A DNA stretch of 42,516 nucleotides. It comes from Streptosporangium nondiastaticum (lineage in GTDB: Bacteria > Actinomycetota > Actinomycetes > Streptomycetales > Streptomycetaceae). The notes below the pieces were generated by a model. That model saw nothing but the letters and a program-made list of their open reading frames with translations, was not told where the DNA came from and searched no databases. Made by a program: the position numbers and the translations under genes. The stretch lies in assembly GCF_003011965.1 (NCBI RefSeq), contig NZ_PXWG01000050.1:1-42516 (forward strand). Direction: 5' to 3'. Below are positions 1 to 7,466 of this stretch, piece by piece (the first letter of the stretch is position 1; the number at the start of each line of letters is the position of its first letter).

Positions 1-1522
1 AGCCGGCGGCGGCCGGGGCCGGGGACGGCGCCGGGGCGCCGATGGTCGGGATGCCCAGCATCACGCCGGCCGGCTTGGCGGCGGCAGCGGCGTTGCGCTT
101 CTCCCACGCGTCGCCCGCGCGCGTGCGGCGCACGGCCTTGGCGGCGCCCTCGGCGAGGAGGTGGTGCGGGGCGGCGTAGGTGATCTCGACGGTCACCACG
201 TCGCCCGGGCGGACGTCCTCGTCCGGCTTGGTGAAGTGCACCAGCCGGTTGTCGGGGGCGCGGCCGGAGAGGCGCTGCGTGGTGCCGTCCTTGCGGCCCT
301 CGCCCTCGGCGACCATGACGTCCACGACGCGGCCGACCTGCTTCTTGTTCTCCTCCCAGGAGATCTCCTCCTGGAGGGCGACCAGGCGCTCGTAGCGCGC
401 CTGCACGACCTCCTTGGGGATCTGCCCCTCCATGGTGGCCGCCGGGGTGCCGGGGCGCTTGGAGTACTGGAAGGTGAAGGCGTTCGCGAAGCGGGCCTCG
501 CGCACCACGTGCATCGTCTGCTCGAAGTCCTCCTCGGTCTCGCCCGGGAAGCCCACGATGATGTCGGTGGAGATGGCGGCGTCCGGCATGGCGGCGCGCA
601 CCTTCTCGATGATGCCCAGGAAGCGCTCCTGGCGGTACGAGCGGCGCATCGCCTTGAGGACGGTGTCCGAGCCGGACTGCAGCGGCATGTGCAGCTGGTG
701 CATCACGTTCGGCGTCTCGGCCATGGCGGCGATCACGTCGTCGGTGAAGTCGCGCGGGTGCGGGGAGGTGAAGCGGACGCGCTCCAGGCCCTCGATCTTC
801 CCGCAGGCACGCAGCAGCTTGGAGAACGCCTCGCGGTCGCCGATGTCGGAGCCGTACGCGTTGACGTTCTGGCCGAGCAGGGTGATCTCGCTGACGCCCT
901 CGGCGACGAGCGCCTCGATCTCGGCGAGGATGTCGCCCGTGCGGCGGTCCTTCTCCTTGCCGCGCAGCGCCGGGACGATGCAGAACGTGCAGGTGTTGTT
1001 GCAGCCGACGGAGATGGACACCCACGCCGCGTAGGCGCTCTCGCGGCGCGTCGGCAGCGTCGAGGGGAACGCCTCCAGGGACTCGGCGATCTCGACCTGG
1101 GCCTCTTCCTGGACGCGGGCGCGCTCCAGCAGCACCGGCAGCTTGCCGATGTTGTGCGTGCCGAAGACGACGTCGACCCACGGGGCCCGCTTCACGATGG
1201 TGTCGCGGTCCTTCTGGGCGAGGCAGCCGCCGACGGCGATCTGCATGCCCGGCCGCTTCGTCTTCATGGGAGCCAGCCGGCCGAGGTTGCCGTAGAGCTT
1301 GTTGTCCGCGTTCTCCCGCACGGCGCAGGTGTTGAAGACGACGACGTCGGCGTCGCCCTCGGCGGTGCCTTCGGGCGCGCGGACGTAGCCCGCGTCCTCC
1401 AGCAGGCCGGACAGCCGCTCGGAGTCGTGGACGTTCATCTGGCACCCGTAGGTGCGGATCTCGTAGCTTCGAGTAACGCCCACTTCGTCCACTGCCCCGG
1501 TCCGGTCACTGCTGCTGGTCAT
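1..1522 (-). CDS. miaB: tRNA (N6-isopentenyladenosine(37)-C2)-methylthiotransferase MiaB, 3' end outside window
   Basis: Radical-SAM enzyme that adds a methylthio group to isopentenyl-A37 of tRNAs reading UNN codons, in the cytoplasm. The ATG at 1520-1522 gives an N-terminus of about 20 residues and then the TYGCQMN motif of the UPF0004 domain. The radical-SAM cluster motif GCNNTCTFC (CxxxCxxC) lies near 985-1010 on the complement. At least 507 residues are visible, and the gene continues past the left edge with an Ala/Pro-rich C-terminal tail (about 1-130), common in Streptomyces MiaB. RimO (38125-39609) is a paralogue, but this copy has the MiaB-type GCNNTCTFC motif. The nearest upstream gene is the accessory quinone oxidoreductase at 1638, so this is one boundary of the accessory block. 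Confidence 0.95.
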   Translation of the reverse strand, partial: MTSSSDRTGAVDEVGVTRSYEIRTYGCQMNVHDSERLSGLLEDAGYVRAPEGTAEGDADVVVFNTCAVRENADNKLYGNLGRLAPMKTKRPGMQIAVGGCLAQKDRDTIVKRAPWVDVVFGTHNIGKLPVLLERARVQEEAQVEIAESLEAFPSTLPTRRESAYAAWVSISVGCNNTCTFCIVPALRGKEKDRRTGDILAEIEALVAEGVSEITLLGQNVNAYGSDIGDREAFSKLLRACGKIEGLERVRFTSPHPRDFTDDVIAAMAETPNVMHQLHMPLQSGSDTVLKAMRRSYRQERFLGIIEKVRAAMPDAAISTDIIVGFPGETEEDFEQTMHVVREARFANAFTFQYSKRPGTPAATMEGQIPKEVVQARYERLVALQEEISWEENKKQVGRVVDVMVAEGEGRKDGTTQRLSGRAPDNRLVHFTKPDEDVRPGDVVTVEITYAAPHHLLAEGAAKAVRRTRAGDAWEKRNAAAAAKPAGVMLGIPTIGAPAPSPAPAAAG

Positions 1523-1620
1523 TCCTCAAGGGTAAAGGGGGCCCGGCGAAGCTCCGGACCACCGCCCGCGAGGGCGCCTCAGGGCGGTGTCGCGGCGCTC
1601 CGGGGCGTGCTCGGGGACAT

Positions 1621-1654
1621 TCAAGAGCTCTCGCGACTCAAGAGCTCTCGGGGC
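1621..1654. repeat. 17-bp tandem direct repeat across the qor stop codon
   Basis: Two copies, 1621-1637 and 1638-1654, share their first 13 bases (TCAAGAGCTCTCG), which contain the palindrome AGAGCTCT. Read on the minus strand, each copy ends with a TGA, so the stop codon of the quinone oxidoreductase is duplicated, in another frame, just beyond the gene. The function is unknown. It resembles a replication-slippage duplication at a gene end. Confidence 0.8.
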
Positions 1655-2618
1655 TGAGGAGGAGCTTGCCCGTGGAGCGGCGCTGCTGGAGGTCGCGGTG
1701 GGCCCGGGCCGCAGCCTCCAGCGGGTAGGTCCCGCCGACGGAGGCGTCGATCTCACCGTCGCGCAGCCAGCCGAACAGCTCCGCCGAGCGTTCCAGGAGT
1801 TCGGCCGGGTCGGTGGCGTGATCGTTGAGTGTGGGACGGGTGAGGAAGAGCGAGCCGTGGGAGGCGAGCAGGCGCGGGTCGAACGGGGAGACGGGGCCGG
1901 AGGCCTCGCCGAAGAGGACGAACGTGCCCCGCGGGCGGAGCGATTTCAGCCCCGCCTCGAAGGTGTCGAGGCCCACGCCGTCGTAGACGACGTCGACGCC
2001 GCGTCCGCCGGTCAGGTCGCGCACCTGCCCGGCGATGTCGGTGCCGCCGGCGGTCACCAGGGTCTCCCAGGCGCCCAGCGCCCGGACGGCCGCGGCCTTC
2101 TCCGGTGTGGAGACGGCGGCGATGACCTTGACGCCGTTGCGGGTGAGCAGCCGGGTCAGGAGGCGGCCGACGCCTCCGGCGGCCGCGTGGACCAGGGCCG
2201 TCCCGCCTTCGCGGGCGGGGCGGGTGGAGGTCGTGAGGTAGTGGGCGGTCAGGCCCTGGAGCAGCAGGGCGGCCGCGTCCCGGTCCGTGACGTCCGCGGG
2301 CAGGGGGACGGCGGCCCGCACGGGGACCACGACCTGCTCGGCGTAGCCGGCGGGGGCCGTGCACCAGGCGATGCGGTCGCCCGGCACGAGGGAGGTCACT
2401 CCCTCGCCCACGGCCGTCACCGTGCCCGCGCCCTCGGAGCCGGGGGTGAAGGGCGGGGACGGCTTCCCGCGGCCCTCACGCTCGTAGATGTCCTTGAAGT
2501 TGACGCCGATGGCCGAGGGGCGGGCCAGCACCTCTCCGGGCCCGGGCGCCGGGGCGGGCAGCTCGGCGACGGTGAGGACCTCGGGGCCTCCGTACTGGGT
2601 GACGACGATGGCGCGCAT
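1638..2618 (-). CDS. NADPH:quinone oxidoreductase (zinc-independent MDR family)
   Basis: A 326-residue medium-chain dehydrogenase/reductase, the usual length for the family. It starts with MRAIVVTQYGGPEVL and has the GroES-like N-terminal fold (GVNFKDIYEREG, GSEGAGTVTAVGEGV) followed by a Rossmann domain with the nucleotide-binding motif AAAGGVGRLL near residues 146-155. The zinc-binding cysteines of alcohol dehydrogenases are absent, which fits quinone oxidoreductases that reduce quinones or enones with NADPH in the cytoplasm. The ATG at 2616-2618 is preceded by GGAAGGAA. The gene lies 147 bp downstream of an MFS exporter gene on the same strand and is probably co-transcribed with it under the divergent ArsR-type regulator. 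The physiological substrate cannot be read from sequence. Confidence 0.88.
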   Translation of the reverse strand: MRAIVVTQYGGPEVLTVAELPAPAPGPGEVLARPSAIGVNFKDIYEREGRGKPSPPFTPGSEGAGTVTAVGEGVTSLVPGDRIAWCTAPAGYAEQVVVPVRAAVPLPADVTDRDAAALLLQGLTAHYLTTSTRPAREGGTALVHAAAGGVGRLLTRLLTRNGVKVIAAVSTPEKAAAVRALGAWETLVTAGGTDIAGQVRDLTGGRGVDVVYDGVGLDTFEAGLKSLRPRGTFVLFGEASGPVSPFDPRLLASHGSLFLTRPTLNDHATDPAELLERSAELFGWLRDGEIDASVGGTYPLEAAARAHRDLQQRRSTGKLLLSPESS

Positions 2619-2765
2619 GGTTCCTTCCGGTCCCTTTCCGGGTGGTGGTGCGAGGGGCGTGGGGGTGAGGAGCGGCGGTGAGGAGCAGGTCGTACGCGGG
2701 GGCGTGGCGGTCAGAGACGGGCCGGGTCAAGGACGCGTGACGTACGGGGACGCGGGGCGCGGCCG

Positions 2766-4202
2766 TCAGGACCGGGTGGTGCGCGGAGCGCGGGCGCGGG
2801 AGGGCAGGGCCGCCGGTACGGCCATGACGACGACCAGGAATCCGAGGGCGACGAGGCCGAGGCAGATCCGCAGCCCCGCCGGACCGGGGGAGCCTTCGAG
2901 CAGGACGCCGAAGAGGGCGATCGCCACCGCTCCGCCGATCTGGCGCAGGGCGTTGAGCGCGCCGGAGGCCAGGCCCGACCGGTCGGCGGGCACCGCGCTC
3001 AGGACCACGGCGGGCAGGCTCGGCCCCATCAGCCCCGCGCCGAGCCCGAGCAGGCCGCTGCCGCAGAAGAAGATCCACCAGCCGGGGTGTCCGCCGAGCG
3101 GCAGGAGCGCGCAGGCGCCGGCCGCGGCGGCCAGTGCGCCGCCGATCAGCAGCGGGCGCGGGCCGGTGCGGGTGACGGCCCGGGCCAGGACGAAGGAGGC
3201 GAAGGCCCACAGCGCGGCGAAGGGCACGAAGGAGAGCCCCGCGCCGAGCGCGTCGAGGCCCCAGGCGCTCTGCAGCCGCAGCGAGAGGGCGAACTGTGCG
3301 CCGTAGGCACCGAACTGGAACAGCGCGCCGATGATCAGGCCGCAGGCGAACCGCGGCCGGGCGAGCAGTCCGAGGGGCAGCACGGGCGCCGCCGCACGGT
3401 GCTCGACGGCGACGAACGCCACGGCCGAGGCGAGGGTGACCGCCAGCAGCGCCCACGTCACGGTGGCGGTCCAGCCCTGGGCCCCGCCCTCGATGAGCGC
3501 GCCGATGCCGCACCCGACGACCATGACGGCCAGTGTCTGCCCGGCGGGGTCGAGGGTCGCTTCACGGGTGGCGGAGGGCGGCACCTGGAGCCTGGTCAGC
3601 CACCAGGCCAGCAGTCCGACGGGCACGTTGATCAGGAAGATGGAGCGCCATCCGACGGCCGTGGTCAGCACTCCGCCGAGCACGGGGCCGAACACGAGGG
3701 CGAGGGAGCTGACGCCGCCCCAGACGGTGAGTGCCCTGGCCCGCCTGGCGGGGTCCGGGTACATGTGGGCGATCACTGCCAGGGAGGCGGGGAGCAGGCC
3801 GCCGGCGGTGACGCCCTGCAGCACCCGGGCGGTGACCAGGAAGCCCAGGCCGGGGCTCGCCGCGCAGGCCGCCGAGGTCGCGACGAACCCCAGCAGGGAG
3901 ACCTCGAACACCCTCCGCGCGCCCCAGCGGTCGCTGACGGCCCCGCCGCTGAGCAGGAAGGCGGCCAGGGTGATCGTGTAGCCGTTGATGAGCCATTCGA
4001 GGCCGGCCAGGCTTCCGGCGAGGTCCTCCCGCACGGCGGGCAGCGCGACGTTGAGGGCGCTGCTGTCCATGAGGACCATGAAGAAGCCGAGACAGACGGC
4101 GAAGAGGGCGAGCGGACCGGCGGGCCGGGAGGCCGCACCCGCCGTGCCCGGGAGCGCGCTCCCGGCGGCCGCGTCCTGGCGGGCTGGCGAGCGGCCGGGC
4201 AT
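2766..4202 (-). CDS. MFS exporter, DHA2 (14-TM) drug:H+ antiporter family
   Basis: A 478-residue hydrophobic protein of the size and pattern of DHA2 multidrug exporters. TM1 carries MDSSALNVALPAVREDL. The loop between TM2 and TM3 carries the motif A-like GGAVSDRWGARR, and the antiporter motif C region is GPVLGGVL. The N-terminal 30 residues are Ala/Pro/Gly-rich and probably cytoplasmic. The ATG at 4200-4202 faces the ArsR-type regulator gene across a 55-bp divergent promoter region containing an imperfect palindrome (4228-4243), so repression by that regulator is likely. Together with the downstream quinone oxidoreductase it forms a plausible detoxification cassette. The exported substrate is unknown. 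Confidence 0.87.
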   Translation of the reverse strand: MPGRSPARQDAAAGSALPGTAGAASRPAGPLALFAVCLGFFMVLMDSSALNVALPAVREDLAGSLAGLEWLINGYTITLAAFLLSGGAVSDRWGARRVFEVSLLGFVATSAACAASPGLGFLVTARVLQGVTAGGLLPASLAVIAHMYPDPARRARALTVWGGVSSLALVFGPVLGGVLTTAVGWRSIFLINVPVGLLAWWLTRLQVPPSATREATLDPAGQTLAVMVVGCGIGALIEGGAQGWTATVTWALLAVTLASAVAFVAVEHRAAAPVLPLGLLARPRFACGLIIGALFQFGAYGAQFALSLRLQSAWGLDALGAGLSFVPFAALWAFASFVLARAVTRTGPRPLLIGGALAAAAGACALLPLGGHPGWWIFFCGSGLLGLGAGLMGPSLPAVVLSAVPADRSGLASGALNALRQIGGAVAIALFGVLLEGSPGPAGLRICLGLVALGFLVVVMAVPAALPSRARAPRTTRS

Positions 4203-4227
4203 GACACACCACCGTGCTTCCTGGGAC

Positions 4228-4243
4228 GTCTAAAATGTTCGAC
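4228..4243. promoter_or_regulatory. Candidate operator for the ArsR-type regulator (site 1)
   Basis: GTCTAAAATGTTCGAC is an imperfect 16-bp palindrome (12 of 16 positions symmetric) in the 55-bp gap between the divergent MFS and regulator genes. It abuts the GGAGGT ribosome binding site (4244-4249) of the regulator. A related sequence, GTCGAA-CAC-TTCGTC, lies at 4275-4289. The role is inferred from position and symmetry only. Confidence 0.45.
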
Positions 4244-4257
4244 GGAGGTCGATCACC

Positions 4258-4680
4258 ATGAATGTAAGACCCGAGTCGAACACTTCGTCAACCCCCCCAC
4301 CCCGTCCGGCGGATGAAGGGCGCACCCAGTCGCAGCGGGCCCGGAACCTCTCGCACGTTCACCCCGCCGACGTGACCTTGAACGACGCGCTCACGGCCCT
4401 CGCCGATCCCGTGCGGCGCACCATCGTGAGGGAATTGGCGGGCGGGTCCGACTGGACCCGGGCCTGCGGCACGTTCGACCTGCCGGTCACCAAGGCGACG
4501 CGCAGCCACCACTTCGCCGTATTGCGCCAGGCCGGTGTGATCGAACAGCGGGACGTGGGCTCGCGCCGCCTCAACAGGCTGCGCAGGCCCGAATTCGACG
4601 CGGCTTTCCCCGGCCTGCTGGATCTGGTCCTGAGTGAGCGCCGGGAATCCTCTCACCATTCAAATACGGACCGGCCATAA
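4258..4680 (+). CDS. ArsR/DUF2087-like winged-helix transcriptional regulator
   Basis: A 140-residue small regulator. A disordered N-terminus of about 38 residues is followed by a winged-helix domain: LNDALTALADPVRRTIVREL (helices 1-2), then TKATRSHHFAVLRQAGVIEQ as recognition helix and turn, then a wing with QRDVGSRRLNRLRR. This is the ArsR pattern with SHH in the recognition helix. No cysteine cluster for metal binding is visible, so the ligand is more likely organic or redox-related. The ATG at 4258 follows GGAGGT at an 8-nt spacing, which supports this start. The gene is divergent from the MFS-quinone oxidoreductase pair, its probable target. Confidence 0.85.
   Translation: MNVRPESNTSSTPPPRPADEGRTQSQRARNLSHVHPADVTLNDALTALADPVRRTIVRELAGGSDWTRACGTFDLPVTKATRSHHFAVLRQAGVIEQRDVGSRRLNRLRRPEFDAAFPGLLDLVLSERRESSHHSNTDRP
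4275..4289. promoter_or_regulatory. Candidate operator for the ArsR-type regulator (site 2)
   Basis: GTCGAA-CAC-TTCGTC is an inverted repeat with one mismatch. It lies just inside the coding start of the regulator gene, 47 bp downstream of site 1, whose complement begins GTCGAACATTT. The shared GTCGAACA core in opposite orientation suggests a two-site operator with autoregulation. Confidence 0.35.
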
Positions 4681-5070
4681 ACAAAGTCCCGGTTTACGGA
4701 AAACCTCATCGCAAAACTCCACCCCTCCTCGGTTCGCCGTTGCCCTGCGTGCGCATCCGTGACCCTGCTGTGAGCGACCGCAAAACCGGGTGCCGGCCCG
4801 GTTGCGAGCCGATTGCCGACCCGGCCCGAAAACATGGGACTAAGGATTAGTTTCAAACTTCGGGACTGGGGGGATCCGTAGTTTTTTCAGAATCGATACG
4901 CCCCACTACACCCACCAATCGAATGAAATGTCCATGCAGGGGGCACATATTTTACGGAGCCTTGATGGCGGCACCGAGCGGCCGAAGTGCAAGCTTGTTG
5001 TTCTTACCGTCCATACATGTTCCGCGATATTGCACTCAACGAATATTGCGCTTAATGGGGGTGTGTTGCA
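4681..5070. other. AT-richer intergenic region with a 14-bp direct repeat
   Basis: This 390-bp gap between the ArsR-type and LuxR-type regulator genes is visibly richer in A/T than its surroundings and holds no convincing gene. A 14-bp direct repeat (GATATTGCACTCAA at 5026-5039, AATATTGCGCTTAA at 5042-5055; 11 of 14 identical, 16-bp period) ends 15 bp before the GTG of the LuxR-type gene. It may be an operator or part of a promoter. No clear -35/-10 pair could be fixed. Confidence 0.5.
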
Positions 5071-5364
5071 GTGGAGGGCATCATCGGCACTGAAACTGCT
5101 GAGCGAGAAATATGGCACGAACAGCGTCGGCGCGTCGGCCTGCTGACCGAGCGGGAATGGCAGGTATTCCTTCTGCTGGGGGCCGGATATTCGAACCGCA
5201 GCATTTCCACACGGCTCAAGGTGACCGAAGGAACGGTCAAGGCGCACGTGGCGCAGATTCTCGGCAAGCTCCGTGTCGAGTCCCGGCTCCAGGCCGGCCT
5301 GGTCTCCCTCACTCACCAGTTCTTCAACAAAAGTCCAATGGTTGCCGGTCACGAGGTCCGATAG
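5071..5364 (+). CDS. Stand-alone LuxR/GerE-type HTH regulator
   Basis: A 97-residue protein consisting almost entirely of a GerE/LuxR DNA-binding domain at about residues 22-78: LLTEREWQVFLLLGAGYSNR, then STRLKVTEGTVKAHVAQILGKL. There is no receiver, PAS, AHL-binding or ATPase domain. GTG at 5071 is the first usable start, because an in-frame stop occurs at 5053-5055. A G-rich stretch (5057-5061) may be the ribosome binding site. It is the first gene of the desaturase/mutase cassette and points the same way, so it is a plausible pathway-specific regulator. With no sensor domain, activity may depend on its expression level or on a partner protein. Confidence 0.82.
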   Translation: MEGIIGTETAEREIWHEQRRRVGLLTEREWQVFLLLGAGYSNRSISTRLKVTEGTVKAHVAQILGKLRVESRLQAGLVSLTHQFFNKSPMVAGHEVR

Positions 5365-5547
5365 AAATCTCCGGGGCGGCGGCCGGACGTTCCGTCCCGG
5401 CTCCCACCGAGACCGGGGGCCGGGACCAGCCGTGCTCCGCGACGTCGATTCCCGCGGCCGCCGCCCCTGTGCGCCCTCCGGAAGGCACCGGAGGGCTGTT
5501 CCAGGAAAGTCCAGGAATGACAGACCCGGATCGATCCAGGAGAGCGC

Positions 5548-6765
5548 GTGTCCGTTACCGACGCCCATCCGCGGCAGGCGGGCCCGGCCGCCGGCGCGGC
5601 CCCCGACCCGAGGGAGACCATGAGGAGCCTGCCAGGGCTCCTCCAGTCCCCGCTCACCGTCTTCACGGGCAAACCCCTGGCCGGGCAGGCCCCGTTCGGC
5701 TGGTCACCCACCTACCACCTGGCCTCCGCGGTCGCCGCGATGATCGTGGGAGCCGCCGTCGGCGCGACCGGATGGGCGCTGGGGTCCTGGTTCCTGTTCC
5801 TGCTGCTGCCCGGCTGGGCCGTCACCCTCCACGGCATGCGCAACCTGCGCATGATGGTCTACCACCAGTGCTCCCACAAGAACATGTACCGCAGGCGCAC
5901 GCTCGACGCCGTCATCGGCCGGGCGACCTCCAGCCTCCTGGTCATCCAGAACTTCGAGCGCTACAGCCGTGAGCACGTCAGCGACCACCACGCCGCCCAC
6001 CACATGACCCTCCGGGACCCCACGGTGCAGGCGTTCCTCGTCAGCCTGGGCCTGCACCCCGGCATGACGCAACGTCAGATGTGGCGCCGCGTCCTGGCGA
6101 AGCTCGGCTCACCGCGCTTCCACCTCGCGTTCGCCTTCGCCCGGACCCGCTCCTTCTGGAACAAGTCGGCCACGAGCGAGAAGGTCACCTCGGTGGTGCT
6201 CTACGGTGGCGCGGCCGCCGCCACGATCGCGACGGGCACGTGGGACGCCCTGCTCGTCGTCTGGTTCGTCCCGCTGATCCCGCTCTTCCAGGTCAGCAAC
6301 ACGCTGCGGCTGTGCGTCAAGCACACCTTCCCCCCGGCCGGCACCGAAGTCCGGCGCGGCCGCGAGTACTTCGCCTCCCTGACCAACGCCATATTCATCG
6401 GCGAGCCGGCGCCCGGCCGGGCCCTCCCCGCCGGACGGCGCACGCTGGCCTGGGCCCGCTGGACGCTGCGCATGCTGTTCGTCCACGCCCCTTCGCGCTA
6501 CCTGGTCCTCACCGGCGACACCGTCGTCCACGACTACCACCACCGCGCGCCGTCGAGCCGCACCTGGTCCGACTACCTCTTCGCCCGGCAGCAGGACGCC
6601 GACGCGGGGCATCCGGGCTGGCCCCCGTACCACGAGGTGTGGGGCCTGGTCCCGGCCATCAACTACGTCTTCGACTCCCTCGCGGCGGCCGACGCCGAGG
6701 AGTACGACGTCGCCCGGCTGCGCTCGGTCAGCAAGCGCGAGCTCTTCGCCGCCTTCGACGACTGA
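5548..6765 (+). CDS. Membrane fatty-acid desaturase/hydroxylase-like di-iron protein
   Basis: A 405-residue integral membrane protein with the three histidine boxes of the fatty acid desaturase superfamily: HQCSH (residues 106-110), HVSDHHAAHH (143-152) and HDYHH (328-332). Together they supply the ligands of a di-iron centre facing the cytoplasm. Hydrophobic segments near residues 57-95 and 215-250 fit paired membrane spans. The GTG at 5548 is preceded by AGGAGAG (5538-5544). Family members desaturate, hydroxylate or epoxidise acyl chains (CoA, ACP or lipid-linked) using O2 and an electron donor. No dedicated ferredoxin or reductase is adjacent, although the downstream FAD/NAD(P) protein could conceivably supply electrons. 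The location before a glutamate mutase pair suggests tailoring of an amino-acid-derived or acyl-amino-acid product, which is inference. Confidence 0.82.
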   Translation: MSVTDAHPRQAGPAAGAAPDPRETMRSLPGLLQSPLTVFTGKPLAGQAPFGWSPTYHLASAVAAMIVGAAVGATGWALGSWFLFLLLPGWAVTLHGMRNLRMMVYHQCSHKNMYRRRTLDAVIGRATSSLLVIQNFERYSREHVSDHHAAHHMTLRDPTVQAFLVSLGLHPGMTQRQMWRRVLAKLGSPRFHLAFAFARTRSFWNKSATSEKVTSVVLYGGAAAATIATGTWDALLVVWFVPLIPLFQVSNTLRLCVKHTFPPAGTEVRRGREYFASLTNAIFIGEPAPGRALPAGRRTLAWARWTLRMLFVHAPSRYLVLTGDTVVHDYHHRAPSSRTWSDYLFARQQDADAGHPGWPPYHEVWGLVPAINYVFDSLAAADAEEYDVARLRSVSKRELFAAFDD

Positions 6766-6775
6766 GCTCCGCCGG

Positions 6776-6950
6776 GGCCCGGCCGGCCCCTTCCGGACCT
6801 GGCCGGCGCCCTTCCGGATCCGGCGGCCCCTCTTCCGGGCCCGGCCGGCGCCCTTCCGGACCGTAGCGCCGTCACCCTCCGGACCCGGCCGGCGCTCGTC
6901 CGGACCGTACGCCGTCACACGTCGGGACCGCACGCCGTCACCCGCCCAGG
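6776..6950. repeat. Degenerate tandem array of 21-23-bp units
   Basis: The 245-bp gap between the desaturase-like and mutase small-subunit genes holds about eight degenerate units. One family reads CCCGGCCGGCGCCCTTCCGGA (copies near 6777, 6798, 6819, 6840 and 6884). The other reads CCGTACGCCGTCACACGTCGGGA (copies near 6861, 6905 and 6928). Towards the end the two alternate. Units contain CCGG-type self-complementary cores, so the transcript could fold. No coding potential is convincing in either direction. Confidence 0.75.
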
Positions 6951-7010
6951 CCGCACCGCAGCGCCGCCATCCGCCCGGCATCGTCACCCACCCGAAGGAG
7001 CAGCACTCCC

Positions 7011-7466
7011 ATGTCGCACAGCGAACCCCGCCGCCTCGTCATCCTCGGAGTCGCCGCCAGCGACAGCCATGCCGTCGCCAACCACCTCATCGCCCACGCC
7101 CTGCGGGGCCTCGGCTTCGAGGTGGAGAACCTCGGCACCTGCACGCCCGTCGAGGAGTTCGCCCAGGCCTGCGAGGAGCACCCCGACGCGGAGGCCGTCA
7201 TCATCGGCAGCCTCAACGGCCACGTCCACGAGGACCTGCGCGACCTGCCCGCCGCGCGCGAAGCCGGCCGCATCACCTGCCCCGTCATCGTCGGGGGCAA
7301 CCTCTCCGTCGGCAGCAGGAAGGACCCCAGGGACCTGGAGCGCCTGCACGCCCTGGGCGTCGACCGCATCCTCCAGGACCCGGCCCAGCTCCTTCCCGCA
7401 CTCGACGAACTGCGGGCGAGCCGTACAGCGGACGCGGACCGGCAGCGCCTGCCCGTGGCGTCATGA
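7011..7466 (+). CDS. glmS: Glutamate (methylaspartate) mutase sigma/S subunit, cobalamin-binding
   Basis: A 151-residue protein aligning along its length with the small B12-binding subunit of glutamate mutase (GlmS/MutS; about 137 residues in clostridia). The order is a beta-strand, then SDSHAVAN (Asp18, His20), LNGH (68-71), and VIVGGN (92-97), in a flavodoxin-like fold. His20 would be the lower axial ligand to cobalt. Two signature positions differ: DxHxxG is DSHAVA (Gly to Ala23), and the Ser of the SxL motif aligns with Gly66. The C-terminal 25 residues are an extra polar tail. ATG at 7011 follows AGGAG. The stop overlaps the next gene's start (ATGA), as expected for stoichiometric subunits. 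It could be a related B12 mutase subunit, but its partner is clearly GlmE-like. Confidence 0.9.
   Translation: MSHSEPRRLVILGVAASDSHAVANHLIAHALRGLGFEVENLGTCTPVEEFAQACEEHPDAEAVIIGSLNGHVHEDLRDLPAAREAGRITCPVIVGGNLSVGSRKDPRDLERLHALGVDRILQDPAQLLPALDELRASRTADADRQRLPVAS

Noticed and set aside
2664..2686. GGTGAGGAGC direct repeat between the first MFS and quinone oxidoreductase genes
   Set aside because: Only 10 bp in a G-rich stretch, which is likely to occur by chance at this base composition.
4928..5146. A 72-codon frame in the AT-richer gap
   Set aside because: It has no ribosome binding site, overlaps the LuxR-type gene in another frame, and shows no family features.
6776..6950. CRISPR array
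   Set aside because: The units are contiguous and degenerate with no unique spacers, and no cas genes are present.
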